64,000 nt of DNA, from assembly GCF_022539315.1 (NCBI RefSeq), contig NC_066322.1, positions 17,060,765 to 17,124,764 on the forward strand. Direction: 5' to 3'. This DNA comes from Serinus canaria (taxonomy: Eukaryota > Chordata > Aves > Passeriformes > Fringillidae). The first letter of the stretch is position 1. Every line of letters starts with the position of its first letter. Under the pieces are notes generated by a model. It searched no databases. It saw only the letters and a list, made by a program, of their open reading frames with translations, and had not been told where the DNA came from. Shown here piece by piece: positions 14,341 to 28,587 of this stretch. The translations under genes were made by a program, and so were the position numbers.

Positions 14341-16836
14341 TGACTCTGTTTATTCTCAAAAATCTTTATGATTCTCATTAAGTGGAAAGATAAAGACTCA
14401 AGAATCTCTCGTAACAAACCAAATTAAGCCATGTCACTGGAGACTGCTGATAGCTAGTTTTTTAGTTTATATGTCTAAAACCCTACATCACTTAATCCCT
14501 GCAAGACTTTTCCTCGTTGTGCATCTGCAGGTTTTGGATTACTTAACTTTTTATTGTGTGCAAATCATGCAAAACCATCTCAGAAAAACATGCTGAAGAC
14601 CCAGCCAGGGTAATACCTTATAAGGCATTTCATAGCAGTTCCAACATGTGTCACAGAACACAGCTGTGAGCACAGAGAGCTTTCCGCTCATCATCACAGT
14701 ATGTGAGTCAAATCTGCAATGCCATGGGAGAGGAGCTGATTCTTAGTATGTGTATGAAATTAAAAGGGATTTGAGAGAAGCTGTCCTCTAAAAATGGAGG
14801 TATTTCTTTGTTACTATGAAGATCATTTTAGAAGTTTGTAGCAAAACCAAAAACCATACAGAAAATTCAAACTGATGTTTAAACATTAGCAAAATATATT
14901 CAGATATTTTGTTATGCTACCTGTTTAGGAAAATACTTTTTCTTACTTAAAAGAAAGGGAGTGAAGAGATGTCTGAATTTTTCTAAACCTGAGGATTTCA
15001 TTTAAACAAATTGAAACCAAATAATGTGTAGTTCCATAATAACAAATTTTGGTTTTGTCAACTGGAATTGGAATGTTACTGACTTGGATTTTCTGCTTTT
15101 AATTGCAGGCAAGCCATTGGTTATACTTTTTAGTTTAGATGTGACCTTTCCCTTTCCCCCTCCTTCAGTGCATTATATGTAAGGCACTCAGATAGATTAA
15201 GCTTTTAAAGAGGCACAAATAACCTCTACCCTTAAGGTGCCTGTTAACTGAGGTGGTTGATTCAGCCATTAGTGTGGGGTCAGCTGCACAGTTCAGACCT
15301 CAGTTAGTACATCCTCAAAATATTTGAAGAATTTGAGACTGGAATTTGTTTCAGTGCCTTTCAAATTCACAGCTATTCAGAAAAGTGAGGAAGGAATCAT
15401 GCACTACATGGTGAAAATAACACTTTGGAATTGGAAACCTCTGAAGTTAAGATTAGTCTTTTTCCAATTATTTCTTCGATGAGCTTTAGATATGACCATT
15501 TTTTAGTCTTTTGACTTTGAAATTTTTCATGGTTTTCTGGTAAAACTACAATATAACAGAAATGTGATATCATTGGCAACACACTGAAAATCATGCAGTA
15601 AGCACAGGGTTAGGAGAGGCTCCTTTCTGCTGTTTTAAGAACCATTCCCAGCAGAAACCATGGGAATCTGATATGGAAACCAGAGTGCTTTACTAACACA
15701 TTATTATTAACAGATTTTTGTAATAAGGAATACATGTGGCAGGTTCCAAAGAAGACAGACTTGGCAAAGGGCTGAAACTTTGACTAGAAATTATTACCAT
15801 CTTCTTCCTACCATTGCCTCCCACACCAACCACTAAAAGCTAAATTTCTTTGTGGGAGCTCAGGGCAGCAAATCCAGTTGTTTTGTTTTGGGGTTTTTTT
15901 GGTTTTTTTTTTGTTTTTTTTTTTGGGGGGGGAGGGGTGGGAACAGACTACTTGATATACTTTCATTTTTGTGAGTTTTAACAAGTGCTATTTGAACCAG
16001 CCATGTGTTCAAATTGTTGGTGATTCCTTGAGGAAGATCTCCCTCTGAAAGTGGCTGATAAATTTTGCTGGTTTAAAAATAAAAAAGGGTAGGAGTATTA
16101 GAGTATTTATAGCTCTAGTGACTAAGAATATAGACTGCAACAGTCATATGTGAAAGGAATCTCATGATGCGAGACCATCTGGTGCTCTGTGAGGGAGGCC
16201 AAAGGCACTTTTCAGAACACATCTGTAGGCCATCAGGTCACGCCTATCCCTTCCAGAAAGAAGAACTGCTTTCCTAAAAAGTGCATAAGGCCTTGTTTCA
16301 GAAATGAAAGTTATGTTATATGATTGCTAACCACATAAGATGTTTTGTCTATCTGGCAGCACAGAGTTTAAGGATGGGACTTCTTTTAAAAAAGGTTTAG
16401 AACGGAGTGAATTTTTATATGGCCCTAAAATAGAGCAAAATTTATATAGAGGTATATTCCTTTTATTTATAGCATAAAATCAATAGATGCTGCACCTCTT
16501 GATGTGTGCCTGTTAGAGATGGTCTATTTGAGATTATTAGATTCTGAAAAATGGATGATTTTCATTTCATAACAACAGAGCAAGACATGGAATGTAAGAT
16601 TTCCATTCCTTTCCATTAGTCTGACTAGGTTTTTACTGCTTTAGCTTTTTCCTTTTAGTTGGATCTGCTACATCTTATTTTGAAAGGCCAAGTGGAACAA
16701 ATTATGTAAGAAATGTTTCCTTCAACTCTGAATGAAGGCCTTATAAAAAAGCAATAGTAGGAATGGTCATCGATTTTCTATCAGATAGGTTTTAACTAGT
16801 AAACTGTGATTTATTTAAATGTGTAATTGGCAAAGA
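14341..16836. other. Intergenic between CR1 fragment and microsatellite
   Basis: AT-rich DNA without recognisable exons. It holds the T/G low-complexity tract near 15.9 kb and nothing else I can support. Confidence 0.7.
15877..15942. repeat. T/G low-complexity tract ending in G-runs
   Basis: T runs broken by single G or GGGG are followed by an 8-G run, GGGG and GGG at 15,925-15,941. The G-runs could form a G-quadruplex on the plus strand. It may be a degraded simple repeat. Confidence 0.85.
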
Positions 16837-16925
16837 ATCCATCCATCCATCCATCCATCCATCCATCCATCCATCCATCCATCCATCCATCCATCCATCC
16901 ATCCATCATATATATATATATATAT
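16837..16925. repeat. (ATCC)n microsatellite followed by (AT)n
   Basis: About 17.75 uninterrupted ATCC units occupy 16,837-16,907, followed directly by an AT dinucleotide run at 16,908-16,925. The perfect unit structure suggests a length-variable locus. The open frame through it (Ile-His-Pro-Ser repeats) is an artefact. Confidence 0.99.
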
Positions 16926-19900
16926 TTTAGAAGGCTTGTGATACCATGCAGTACCTTGCTAGCAAGCCTTGTCTGCTTCCGTTCTAACTCATTCAGCTTG
17001 CTGCTGTGGAGCCTTGGCTTTCACAACTTCACATCTGGGGAATATTGGCAATCTGTTTCAGGACTGGAGATTGCAAAACTGCCAAGAATGTCTTACTGGT
17101 TTTAGTTCCCAGGCATGAACGTCCTCCTACTGGTGTGGTTCTAAGGATGTCCTGGTCCCTGGGACTCAACTTCTCAGCTGATCATGCTTTCATAGAGGTG
17201 AAAAACCATAGCCAACCCTGCATTCTAGTTTGCTCCATCATAAAAGCAGCATGCACTCCCTAGTATTTCTTCTGGGTATTCTGTTTTAATTTGGTTCTTT
17301 TAGGTGTACAATAGAAATGGCAGGAACGGCCATCAAGTCACAATGCTTAGCTCTCAAAATTAGGAGGGAAAGTTGTCTTTTCACTTAATATCTTTCTTCT
17401 TGCTTTTGAATTCTAGATTGTAGATGGAGTTCAAATTCTACTTAGACAAAAAAGTAAAGCTTATAGACAAAAGATGCACTTCTATTTTACTCCTTTTAAA
17501 CAGTTCCATTTAAACTGCTTAACAGGTTTTATAGCAAAATTCCTGTATTTTTGTATCATAAAGCAGATTAGAACAATAAGCTGGAGTTTGAGTTTTAGCA
17601 TGGGTATAATTCTGTGTCTCAAAGGGAGAGAGACAAAAAAGGGCAGAAATTAGTTTGCTTTTAGGTTCTTCCTTTGAAAGGTTGAAATGGATTACTTTAT
17701 GAAATATGTTTTGCAAAGAAAATGTTACAATCTTTTGCCCTAAGCCCTCTGGAAACTCTAAGCAGCTCTGTTAGATGAAGTTAACGTCTCCTGTATGTGC
17801 ATTTCTGTTGCACAGATATTTTATACAAACCTGGATTTCTTTCCATCTTATCACATGAAATGGAGAAGATTTTATGACTCTAATCATCATCATCTGCAAG
17901 CAATATGCTGAAGGAAAAGATACCAGGGGTGTGTTCCATTGCTTTTTATGGCCTCTGAGTACTATTCCAACAAAAATACTGTCAGAGAACCCAGTTCTAT
18001 TATGTATGTATTCATTGGAATAAGGAATAAGTTCACATTGTGCCACTGAACTCCACAGTCTATTCAAAACTGCTTAGTAATGAATTAAAAAGCAATAGAA
18101 TGGCAAGAAAAACAAAACTTTAAGTAAATTGTACCTGTGACAAAGAAAGTACAAGCATCCCTTGAAAGCATTATGTACAAGTTTTTCTCAGTGAGTTTAT
18201 ACTGACTGCATTACACACATATAGTAAAGGAGGAATTAATGATGTCAGCCACCACATAGCAACCAAAATCCCACAGAAGTAAGAACACCATTTAGAAGCA
18301 CCTATCTACAGAGTAAACCCTAAATGCTCTATAACTGGCTTTGTGTCTTGGAAGTGCATCTATACAGGTCTTCTCTATGCCACAGAGCTACTCTCTGCTT
18401 TCACATTGTGAGCAAATCACATGATGGTTTCATGGTCATTGAAACCATCCCAAAAATTTCCTTTGTTGCTTCATAGAACAGGAGATTCCAGTGAAAATCT
18501 TACCTGACCTAAGTAGGGCTTATCTTAATTCTCGATGAAATGCAGTTTAATTCTTCAGGCTTTACCTCATGTGTTTTGTCTATTCATGCCTGACTCGACA
18601 TTTAGCCAAGATGACGTGGAGACTCCTGGGCAGTTTGCACATTCTGCAAAAGCTCTGCTCTGCCCATGAAATTGTTGTTAGAGACTGTCAAGGTGTATCA
18701 CCTGCCTGGAAATCAGTTTCTAAAATATTACTGTGACTCTCTTTAAACAGGAGAAGGAACCTGTCAGGGCCTAGAAGGTGCAGCGAGTAGATCTGAATTC
18801 TGGCATCCATGCTGTTTGCCGGTGTCATTATGGTTATATAATGTCATGTCTTCCTGGACTCCTCTAGTGCTTCATCCATCCAAGAAGTTGAGTAAACATT
18901 AGATCTAGATACTGCATTTACTACCAAATACAAAAGAACAAACAGACCCTCTGATCATATTCCCAGAAGGACTCCAGTGTTTTGCTGGGCTGCCTTCCAC
19001 ACAGTCATTCAAACGGTGAAAAGCCCAAAGAACATATTGTTTCTTTTTGGGTGCTTTCAATTCCCTGTCCACTGTGTTGGGGACTTTCATCCCCAGAAAA
19101 CCTCAAAATAAAGGAGTCCAATCAACCATCTGCTGAACAGCATGTGCAAAACATAAGGTTTCTGACCTTGGACAAAATCTGTCTTGATTCCAGAGAGTCT
19201 CACACAGTCACAGAGGGTTTGCAGGAGTCGTCTGCATTCCAAGATATTTCCCCAGGGCTTTGGTATTACACTGCACTCCAAGACTTTTATTCCCTCCCTC
19301 AGGTTCCTTTTGGCTACAGACATCTCCCTGCTGTCTCTCCCTCCTGTTTTGATCAGGATACTGGCTAAATATCAAGAAGTGAGAGTCAGAAGGACAGTAT
19401 TTTTCCATTGAATGTTCCAAAACTCTTTTCAGGAGCCAGGCCCATGCAGCCCAGACTTAGGTCTTACTGGGTACCAGAGTTGCTTAGTCACAGTTAATGC
19501 CTTATTTGTCTTCCTTTGCATAGGCTAGAAATGCACATCATCACAGGGGTAACCAACATACACACACGGACACAGCATTATCTGGTGGATCTTCCCAAGG
19601 CTCTGAAATACAGAACGAAATGCCACTCAAAGAGGCAGCCTCTGGTTTTTTTCATCTCCTGATAACAAGACAAAAAAAGACTTCTCTTTTCATCCATGTT
19701 CCTCTTGAAACTGGTCTTCATGTTGCCTGACAACACTTAGGATAACTTAAGCCAAGCTGTGCTAAAAAATATTAACATTTGGGTTTGCACTCTACAAGAT
19801 GCTGTGCTGTCCCAGCTCTCAATTGGTAGACCAGTACTATTTTCAAGTAATTTTTCATCAGATATTTTGCCTTTTGTAGCTGAAATACAAACCTCTTGTA

Positions 19901-22900
19901 GGTCCAAGTTCTGTCTCAAAGACACATTGCTTCCCCTTTACCATCTCTTCAGGATCCATGTGTTCCCACAGCCATGCTGTTCCTGTTTTCCACTGCAGTC
20001 AGATAAACCCACCCCAAGCAACGTTTGTCACAGCTCCAACAGAAAACCTTTCTGCCCCTATTGCTAGTCAGATCAGAAAGAGTGAACTGATTCAGCTGGC
20101 TGCATGAAAAAAGTAAATAGTCTTCTTAGGCCAGTCTGGGGTCTAATAAGGAGAGAATAAACCTCAGTGCCCAGCCCTGTATCCAGCACCTCTTGGACTG
20201 CTACTGCTAGAGATGATGGTGGCCATCCCTGAGGACCAGGACCTTAGCCAGCACTTGGCAGTGTCTCTGTGCAGCTCTTGTCCCATCAGCTTCTCCACTC
20301 TATCACATTTGGAGAGGTCCCATATGCCCTGCTGAAATTCTCATGGTTACAGTGCTCTGGTTACTTAACTTCTCATGTGCAAAGGAAAATTTTAAAATCT
20401 CAGGTGTTAACACATTTAAAAGTGGACATCACTGTATAAACTTCTGCTTGTTAAAGACAGGTCTCCCATATACACTATATAAGTAAATAAGCAATAAAAA
20501 CTATCTAGTAGTGAAAAACATGATGACAGAGGGCTCAAGTCACATGCATAACTGCAGTCTACTGTAACAGTTCCAAATATCAAAAAGGGGTTCCTTCTTT
20601 TCCAAAACAGAGTTGTCTTTGAGTACAGACTTTAAATTAAACAACTGATTGCATCATTTTGAGCATAAAAATGGATTCGTAGTCAAAAGAAAAGTTCTAT
20701 TTTGCTCATTTAATCATCAGTCATTACTATTTACATATATACACATAATTTATTATGTAAATATCCAAACTATTATTTCAAAAAAAGGCTTTAGTAAATG
20801 TGCATTTATTTTAATTGGTTTCATTAATTCAGTTGTTACTTGTGTTAATTTTTAGTGTATGTAGGTGAGTACATGTTTAAAGCAGTACACCAAATACAGA
20901 GGTTCACACAGACCTGCTGAACACAGTTGGCGTTTCTTGTTTCCAAAAAATAGTTTTCAATTTTCCCAGGACATTCTACCTCCTCCTTGCAGAATGGTTT
21001 GGCCACGATTTCTAATTGTGTGAGTCAGATGTTCTTCCTTTTCCATAGCCTCCCACTTTTGTATCAATCTTTTCCAGATTCATGGAGCAGAGGAATAAAA
21101 AGCATTTGAGAACTGAGTAATGTAATGAAAGATTCTGAATTTTCAAAAAGTATAGTCTTTTAATCTCTGAAAATAAACTGGCTAGTTTGTGGATTGAAAG
21201 TGTACAACTACCAGAAAGCAAACACCAGATATTTTTTGATACAAAGAGATTTTTCTTTTGGTTAATATGAATTTTAGTATAATAATTTTCTAGTCATTTT
21301 CTTGGCATAGATTTTAAGCCAAAAATGAGATATTTAATTAATTTTTTTTTCAATTCCCTATCACACAGAATTCCAGCTAAAAAAAAATAAAATAACTTTA
21401 ATGACTCCCTTGCATCAGACTTGAGAAGCCAGCACTAAAGCCAGATGAAAGTTTCTTTTCCCACACTGGTGAAAGCAAAAGCTTCATTACAGACAAATTA
21501 TTATGGAAGAATGTGTTTTCCCTAATATTCCCCTATTACAGTAAGTGTTTGGATAAAAGAAAGCTGAACAAAGCAATTTGATCCCTTCTGCTGGCTATAG
21601 GGCCAGCACTTCAGCTTGTTGGCTCCTTAAAAACCCAGCTAGTGCAACCACAGTTAGGTAGACCCAATTGGTACCAGGAATGTACCAATCTATTGCAGAG
21701 TTATTGCAGAAAGAACCAGGCAAGTAATGAGGAGAAAGTGCACGAGCAGAAACTTTTGAAAAAGAAGGGGTTTGGCATTCAGTGACATATTTTTTAATTT
21801 CTTAAAATATGTCATCCAAATAGAGACTTGCAAATAGGTACGTGGACTGATAAACTCCACGGCAGAAAAGAATAGCGTGGCTTCTGAACTGTTCTGCCTG
21901 TTTCTGTTCTATTGAGGAACTCTGAAATCTCCTCTTTCAGAAACTCAAAAAGCAACAGCAGGCAGTGGAGAGCATGACACTGCCTCAGGGAGCCAAGCCC
22001 CAGCAATGGGCTAATGAGAGACATCTGTCTCAAATTAAATAAACATGCTGGAAATGAATGAAGGCAGATGTTTTTAAAAGTCAAATATATGGCTGAAAAT
22101 CTTTCCAAACTCATAGGAACTTTGCTCTTAATGTGTGATTTCTGTGTACTCAGAACTCTGCCAGAGGCCTCCCACTCCATCAGTCTGTTCCAAGACCCTA
22201 CAGGAAGACATTAAATACTGAATTTCTGATTCTTCCAGAGTATTTGGAAATAGCAAATTTCAAAACAAAGTTTATTGTAAAAGTTGCAATGTATTTATAC
22301 AGAAAGATCTCTTATTTATTTTTTTGGGAACAAGTATAAAACAACTCTCTAACCTTGCTTTGGTATATAGCCTACTTTTATTATGCCAAAGGAAATATAA
22401 GTCCCAAGTCCAGGCGAGCTGGGGCCTGATGTGCTCTAGATACCTGCATTGCTTAACGACACATTTGGTAATGTTTCCTTCTGGTCAGGCCCGTTTGTGA
22501 AAGATTAAATCCTGGAACAGCATGGCACCCTGGCTGGCAGCTGACACTGCTGCAAGGTGTGAGGGGGTGGGCAGTGGGCATGGGCTGGGCAGGCATAGCT
22601 GCGCTTGTGTTCAGGGAGGGTGATACACAGTTCAGTTATAACGACACACTCATGTTTAAATCACTGCATGAGCAAAGCTGTCAAAGTGTAGTCTGAATAT
22701 GTGGGTAACTGTTTATACATAACAGATGCCACTTCAGGAGAAGTCAACATAATTCCCACCAACAAACCCTGTGCAAAAAGCCCACAAAAACAGATTCATG
22801 CCTTCAAAGTCAACAAGACTAGACCTTCTCAAAACAAACCTCCAAGCCGAGAGTTCTCTGTATCCATGACATTTTCATTGGCAAAAATGTGCTGGATGAT

Positions 22901-25060
22901 TCCGGTTATCACAATACTGCACAAAGACAGATGTCCTGTAAGTAGTCAGGCTCCAGAATGTCTAGCATGTAGATAGTCTCAAGCACTACCTGAAATAATG
23001 CTCAGAAATGAACAAAGAGAATAAACGCCATGGATTCGTTATGGTTTGCATCGTCAGGCAAACAGACATATCTTACACCATCATTACTAACCATTGTTTA
23101 AACATTGTTTAAAAATTCAGTAGCTTAGGAAAGAGTACTTGAAATATACAATCTCAATTTTCAGAGGCCTTAACTGTGCAAAATTAATCCATATTAGCAT
23201 TGTGTTAGTTGTACTATCTCATACCATACTTGCATATGCTACAAAAAGGATTTAAGAGCCTAAACCACAGACTTAGGACTTCTGACCAGCATCAAAACCC
23301 AAGGCATTGAAATCCTCTTAAACATACTGTGCTTGTGTTATTTCTATTGCAAGCAAAAACAAATGTGACTGTCAGAAATGCTCTGGGGACAAGAATCACT
23401 TTTCACAAAGGGATCGTCAGGATTTCAAAATCTTGGTAGGTTCCAAGAATTTAAAGATACCATTAAATACCTACTCTGCATTTAAAACCATCCCCAAGTT
23501 TGAAGTTTTTAGCTATCCCTGCCTCTGAACCCAAACTAATGATCTTCAAGGAGTTCAGCACTGTAGTGATTATTGATAATATTCCATAAAGGACTTCCTC
23601 CCTGTGGTAGTTAGTGTCCAGTAGGGAATGATGAGATGTAAGGATATTCATTATTCTTTCCCCACTACTGGACCACTCATATGGAGCATGCATTTATATT
23701 TGCTCTTAGATTTCAAGGTATTTTGGAGAAAGCAAACCAAAGAATTATGCTAACAGTACTGTCTTTTATTTCAACAGAAAAACACTATCAAAGGAAGGAC
23801 GAAGTCTTGGTGGTACAGTCTTTTATTCTCAGATAAGGAAACTGGGTCATGGGGAGCTAAGTGAGCTTAGCTTGGTCAAAGATACCTGCAAACTTCATCT
23901 GTCAGCTCTGCTGACAGCTATGATGCTTTTGTTTGTATGTATAAACACATATATCTTTATATTGCTATAAGGATAAGTCATATTCATTTCCATATTAGCT
24001 CAGCTTAAAAGTAGCTGTGAGAAACAGCTTCTATCTAGATCTTCTATCTTCTATCACAGTTGTGTAAAATGTCCCATGAAATAGAAATAATATTTGATTG
24101 AATGTAGTGACACATCAAAGCAAGTAGCATAAAGTCATGTGCATAATAAGCAAAACTTCTGGGTCAGTGCAGAAAAGCCTTTGGCAAAGAGATTGAAATC
24201 AACAAGTATATGTTGATGGGGAGATTAGAAAGAGTTTCTCTTGTATAATAGACAATGGCGAAATGTTATTTGACTTGAAAAGTTCCTCTATTAAAATACA
24301 AAACTGTGTTCTCTTATTTTCCCAGCTGAATACATCCCAGATTTAGCTGCTGTTTCATATTCTAATACTTGAGATTTCACTACATTTTTTGATAAATGTT
24401 AGAAAATTAGGTTCATATTTTTATAAACCCATTCCAGTATGTTTAGAGGTTATGTACTAGATAGTATATGATCCATAGCCTGCACGTCTTACTGTGCTTC
24501 TGGACATCTTTAGTCATGAAACTGCTTAACCAACACAAGAAATAAGACCTGGAAGATGACTGATTGTACAAATTCTTTTTGTTACAGTAAGACCTGTTTC
24601 TGAAGTAAACATCTATCATCTCTCTGTTCTAGTGTTCTAAAATAAATGCTGTGGTCATGTCAATATTCATTCACAAATCTGTATGAATAGATTTTTAAAA
24701 TCCCAACTTTCACTTTACTGTGCTTTATCAACTTGGATAGGAATCTAAGATTCACAAGGAATGCAGAACTAAGATATGGTATGTTTTTAGTAAGGTAGAT
24801 TGAGAGCAGCCTCTCCCTTTTGATTTCACTGTTATTTTTTCACATAAAGTTTTATTTTCCACATCACAAAATGAACTCTTTTGGTGTTTATTTCTGTCTC
24901 CTTATCTGTAGGCATGAAACCCTAAAATCTGTCTTTAATGCTGCTTTTTTGTACAGTCCTTTATTTGTAAGAAATTATATGCAGGTTATAGGACATATGA
25001 ACTGCAACATTCTGAAATACCATATTTTGATATAGAGCAGTGTGTTTATGTATTGAGATT

Positions 25061-25130
25061 TATCTATATCTATATCTATATAATCTATATGTATACATAC
25101 ACTTGCCACATACATATGTGTATGTGTAAA
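25061..25130. repeat. (TATATC)n-like and TA/CA low-complexity tract
   Basis: TATATC hexamer units fill 25,061-25,090 and grade into alternating TA/CA/TG sequence to about 25,130. This is an imperfect microsatellite. Confidence 0.85.
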
Positions 25131-26678
25131 TAGGCGTGCACCACCCAAGGGAAAAAGCTCAATTAGGAATTACCTCTTTTTTCTAAAGAAGGATTACTGC
25201 TCAGTGCTAAGGAATGTAGCAATCCTATTCGTAGCAGTTTCTGACACAGCGTTTACTATAACCATACACAGACATAACAAGCAAAAGAACTGGAAAATAT
25301 TTGTGCAGTTATTAAGTGCTAATAAAGCTGATAACGAGCACAACTGCCACAGACATTATGCAACATGGAGTACTGAGGTCTGTTTATAAAGGATGTGGTT
25401 TGCATGAGTCAGAGTAGAATTTTTTTAAGGGATAGCATTACTCAGCAAGTTTCATATGTTGGAGTCAACTCTTTCATTTCTCTGGGAGTTTTAGATGCTA
25501 AATTTTACCTTGTTGTAGAGAGTATATAATTCATGTTTGTTTTTTAAATTAGGGAAAGGACATCTTTTGGAGAAAGAGAAGGCATAATAGTAATAAAAGC
25601 AACAATAATGATGCCGTGAACTCTTTAATTTCTGTAGTTGAAAATAATTTAGAAATGTAATTTGTCCCATGGCAGATGAGCTATTAAAAGCAACCCTTCA
25701 ACTAAGTAGATGGAAAAGGGGAAAAAGAAAGAATGACAAGTTGCTCAATCAACTTTGCCACAAAAAAAAATATTATCAGGCTGCAGTCTCCTGCCTTGCT
25801 CTGTGATGCTCTGAAGACAGTTTTTGGACCCTCAGACTTGTTGTTGTCACTTGACACAAATCACTATAGACAGCAACCCATGTTTTGCCAAGTGTCTCCA
25901 GGGAGGATCATGGGACAGAACATGTTACCACTTGACCTGTGCGAGTTCTTGCTTTCTCCTTCTTCTTTATCATTGTGTGGGCACAGAACCAAGCTCTGGG
26001 CATTTCGACATTCCGTAGGCTCTCCCTGTGCTGTTCCATGTTCTCACCATGCCCTGGCTGCCACGCCTGTGCCGCTCCTGTCCCCGCCATCGGCATTGCT
26101 GGGCCTGGCAGCCATCCCTCCAGCTCAGCCAGCGCCCGTGCTGCCTGCCTAGGGTTCACCTGGAAGTGCAGGCATACACACAAGATTTATTTTTAATACT
26201 TTACTAGTTATATTTGTCCACTTCAACTCTTATTACAACAGGCTTCAGTCAATTTTAATTTTTATAAAAATTCCAGCCTGGCAGTTCCAGAGACATTTTC
26301 TGTCTGTCCAATAGGCTGTAAGTGCAGGGCTACTCCAATTTAGACCACCTGAACTCTGCAAGCCTCATTTGATGAGGCTGTGAAGCAGACGGGGCTGTGA
26401 ATCAGAGTGAGTCAATCTCTAACACTTATTTTCCCTTTATCTACTTTTAATTTGCTTTCTCTTTTTCAATATTGGTGTAATGGGCTAAAAAAAAAAAAAG
26501 ATTAAAAAAACCATAAAAGAAGTCTTTTAGAGACAAAAAAAGAAGGCATTGCATATTCTATTTTCTGTCTTCCTTATATTGCTTCCTTTCAGAATGAAAC
26601 AAAGTAATGACTTTGTCCATATTTCATTGTGCCTGGGCCACTAATTTCTATGAATCAGAGCACAGATGGATAACTTTG

Positions 26679-26716
26679 CATTGTCTGCTCATCTGTCCAT
26701 TGTCTGCTCATATATC
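26679..26716. repeat. 19-bp tandem duplication
   Basis: Two adjacent units share cattgtctgctcat and end ctgtc and atatc respectively. This is a simple local duplication in intergenic DNA. Confidence 0.85.
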
Positions 26717-28518
26717 CACCCCTTCTTACTGCTCTTTAGCTGTTTGCATTCATGCTGAAGGTTCACAATATTGTGATTAACAATTCACATTTTAGTTTAG
26801 AGAACTGTACAAGGTACATGTGGCCATGTAGTCAGCTGGTAACCAACTGGTTTGTCATGTTTGCTTTCAGGAATACCCTCTAACTATAAATATCTGGTCA
26901 TCTGTATCCTCACAGAACCATTACTTTCAGGACAAATGTAGGGTCCCAGCATACTTGTAAATAGGCCTATATATCCCTGGAAAAGATGCTGGCAAGTGGG
27001 TAGGCCTGAGTCAAAATAAATCTAGGCATCAGTTATTAGGTTTATTTTAACTAGCAGTTATTTGACTATTTTTAACTGTTAGACCTGGTCATCAGTGAAG
27101 AGGAAAAAGTTTAAAAAAATTATTAGTTGAAAAAGACAACATAAAAATTGAAATAGAAATTAGCCAGTGTCATTTCATAAACAGAAGAAAGAGCTGAGTC
27201 AGTCATAGGAATCATTATTCAATTAGTTTCATTTTAGGGGAAAATGTACACACAGTAAGTAGTGTGACAGAGGGTGAGTGTCTCAGCAGCTGCTACCATG
27301 TGCTCTGTGCTCTGAGAACATCAAAGCCTGGATGGCATCAGTCACTAACAGCATGGGTGATTCAAAGGCCTGGAATAAAAAGGCACAAACCCCAGAAAAC
27401 AGGGACACTCTGACTCTCTCCTTCCATCCCTGGAGTGGTCCAGACATGAGGTGTGACAGCTGCAGAATTAATTTGTTGAGACATCAGGAAGGGCAGCAAA
27501 TATTAGCAACCAGAGTACATTCTTCTACATCTTCCTTTCTCCTTTATGACAAGGAGAAATGACATATGAGAATCATATTGAATACCTGCTTCTGGTTTTG
27601 TCCCCAAACCTTCCTGTTCCATTGTTTAATATTTCCTAATCCTTCTGAACATTTTTTAATAGACAGGGAGGATTTAGTCCATTTCTAAATTTTGCCACTG
27701 AAATAATAACTAGGAGTGAGACTCATGAGATTTCTGAATTAATTCTGTCTATAATATTAATTTTTACTTGTAAGTAAGAACAAAGAAAAATCATAAGAGA
27801 TTGTCTGAGAAACTTTACTGTCTATACTTCTAAAGTCTGTTTTTCCCTGATTACTCAAGCATTTAATATCATGGTCCTGAGGCACATCTCTCCTTTCTCT
27901 CCCTCCTTAACTTTTCTGTTGCAGGAGCTTTTGCTTCTGACCATGGAACTTTTGAGACATCGGTTGTTTTGGTTTCTCTATCTCACTAAATTTTCTGTAC
28001 TACACCTTGCACTCTTTGCCACATGATATATAGAGATGGAATCTAAAGAAAAATGGGCAACTGCATAAAAAATTAGCCTCTTTAGCCACTATTAAAAAGC
28101 TACTTCACTGATCACTAGTAGACAGGAAGTGAGATTTACACATGGGGATTTCTGAATTTTAATAAATTGCAACAAACTTGAGTATGAGCAAGGAGGAACT
28201 TCCTTCCATTTACCAAAGTTACAGATACTTACAAAAATCCAAATTGTTGTAGAATAACGAAATACCAGCATTGGGTTCTCATGGAAAAGCCTGAAAGGCA
28301 AGTTGCAACATGAAAGATGTGATTAGTGGCTTGATTTACGAACATATCTGCAGAAGAGTTTTTAAAATAAGATATAAAGGAACACAGTGCCATGTTTGGA
28401 AATTCAGGATCCTTACACTTCCAGTTTAATTAAAGGTTTTACAGCATTCCACAGCAACACAAACTGAAACATGGAATACAGCGTGTTAATATAGGTAAGA
28501 AAATTTGCAGCTACTTCC

Positions 28519-28587
28519 AACAGATCTGATCAGATCTGTTTAACATGGCATGTGTTGGATCAGATCTGTTTAACATGGCATGTGTTG
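28519..28587. repeat. 22-bp palindrome overlapping a 30-bp exact tandem duplication
   Basis: 28,519-28,540 is a perfect palindrome whose half-site is aacagatctga. The 30-base unit beginning gatcagatctgtttaacatg occurs exactly twice, at 28,528-28,557 and 28,558-28,587. The exact identity points to a recent duplication. Confidence 0.97.

Larger units (their letters stand above)
16926..28518. other. Intergenic, no gene recognised
   Basis: No supported exon. GC is modestly raised at 22,490-22,620 and 25,980-26,160, where open frames reach about 139 codons with low-complexity Pro/Ala/Leu composition. These are judged spurious. Two small repeats near 25.1 and 26.7 kb are listed separately. Confidence 0.7.

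Noticed and set aside
16837..16907. Regularly spaced repeats as a CRISPR array
   Set aside because: There are no unique spacers. It is a contiguous tetranucleotide microsatellite in an animal genome.
16827..17105. Open frame with repeated Ile-His-Pro-Ser
   Set aside because: It is a translation of the ATCC microsatellite.
25733..26183. Overlapping open frames up to 139 codons near a GC-raised patch
   Set aside because: The composition is low-complexity Pro/Ala/Leu, frames overlap on both strands, and no splice sites or homology are evident.
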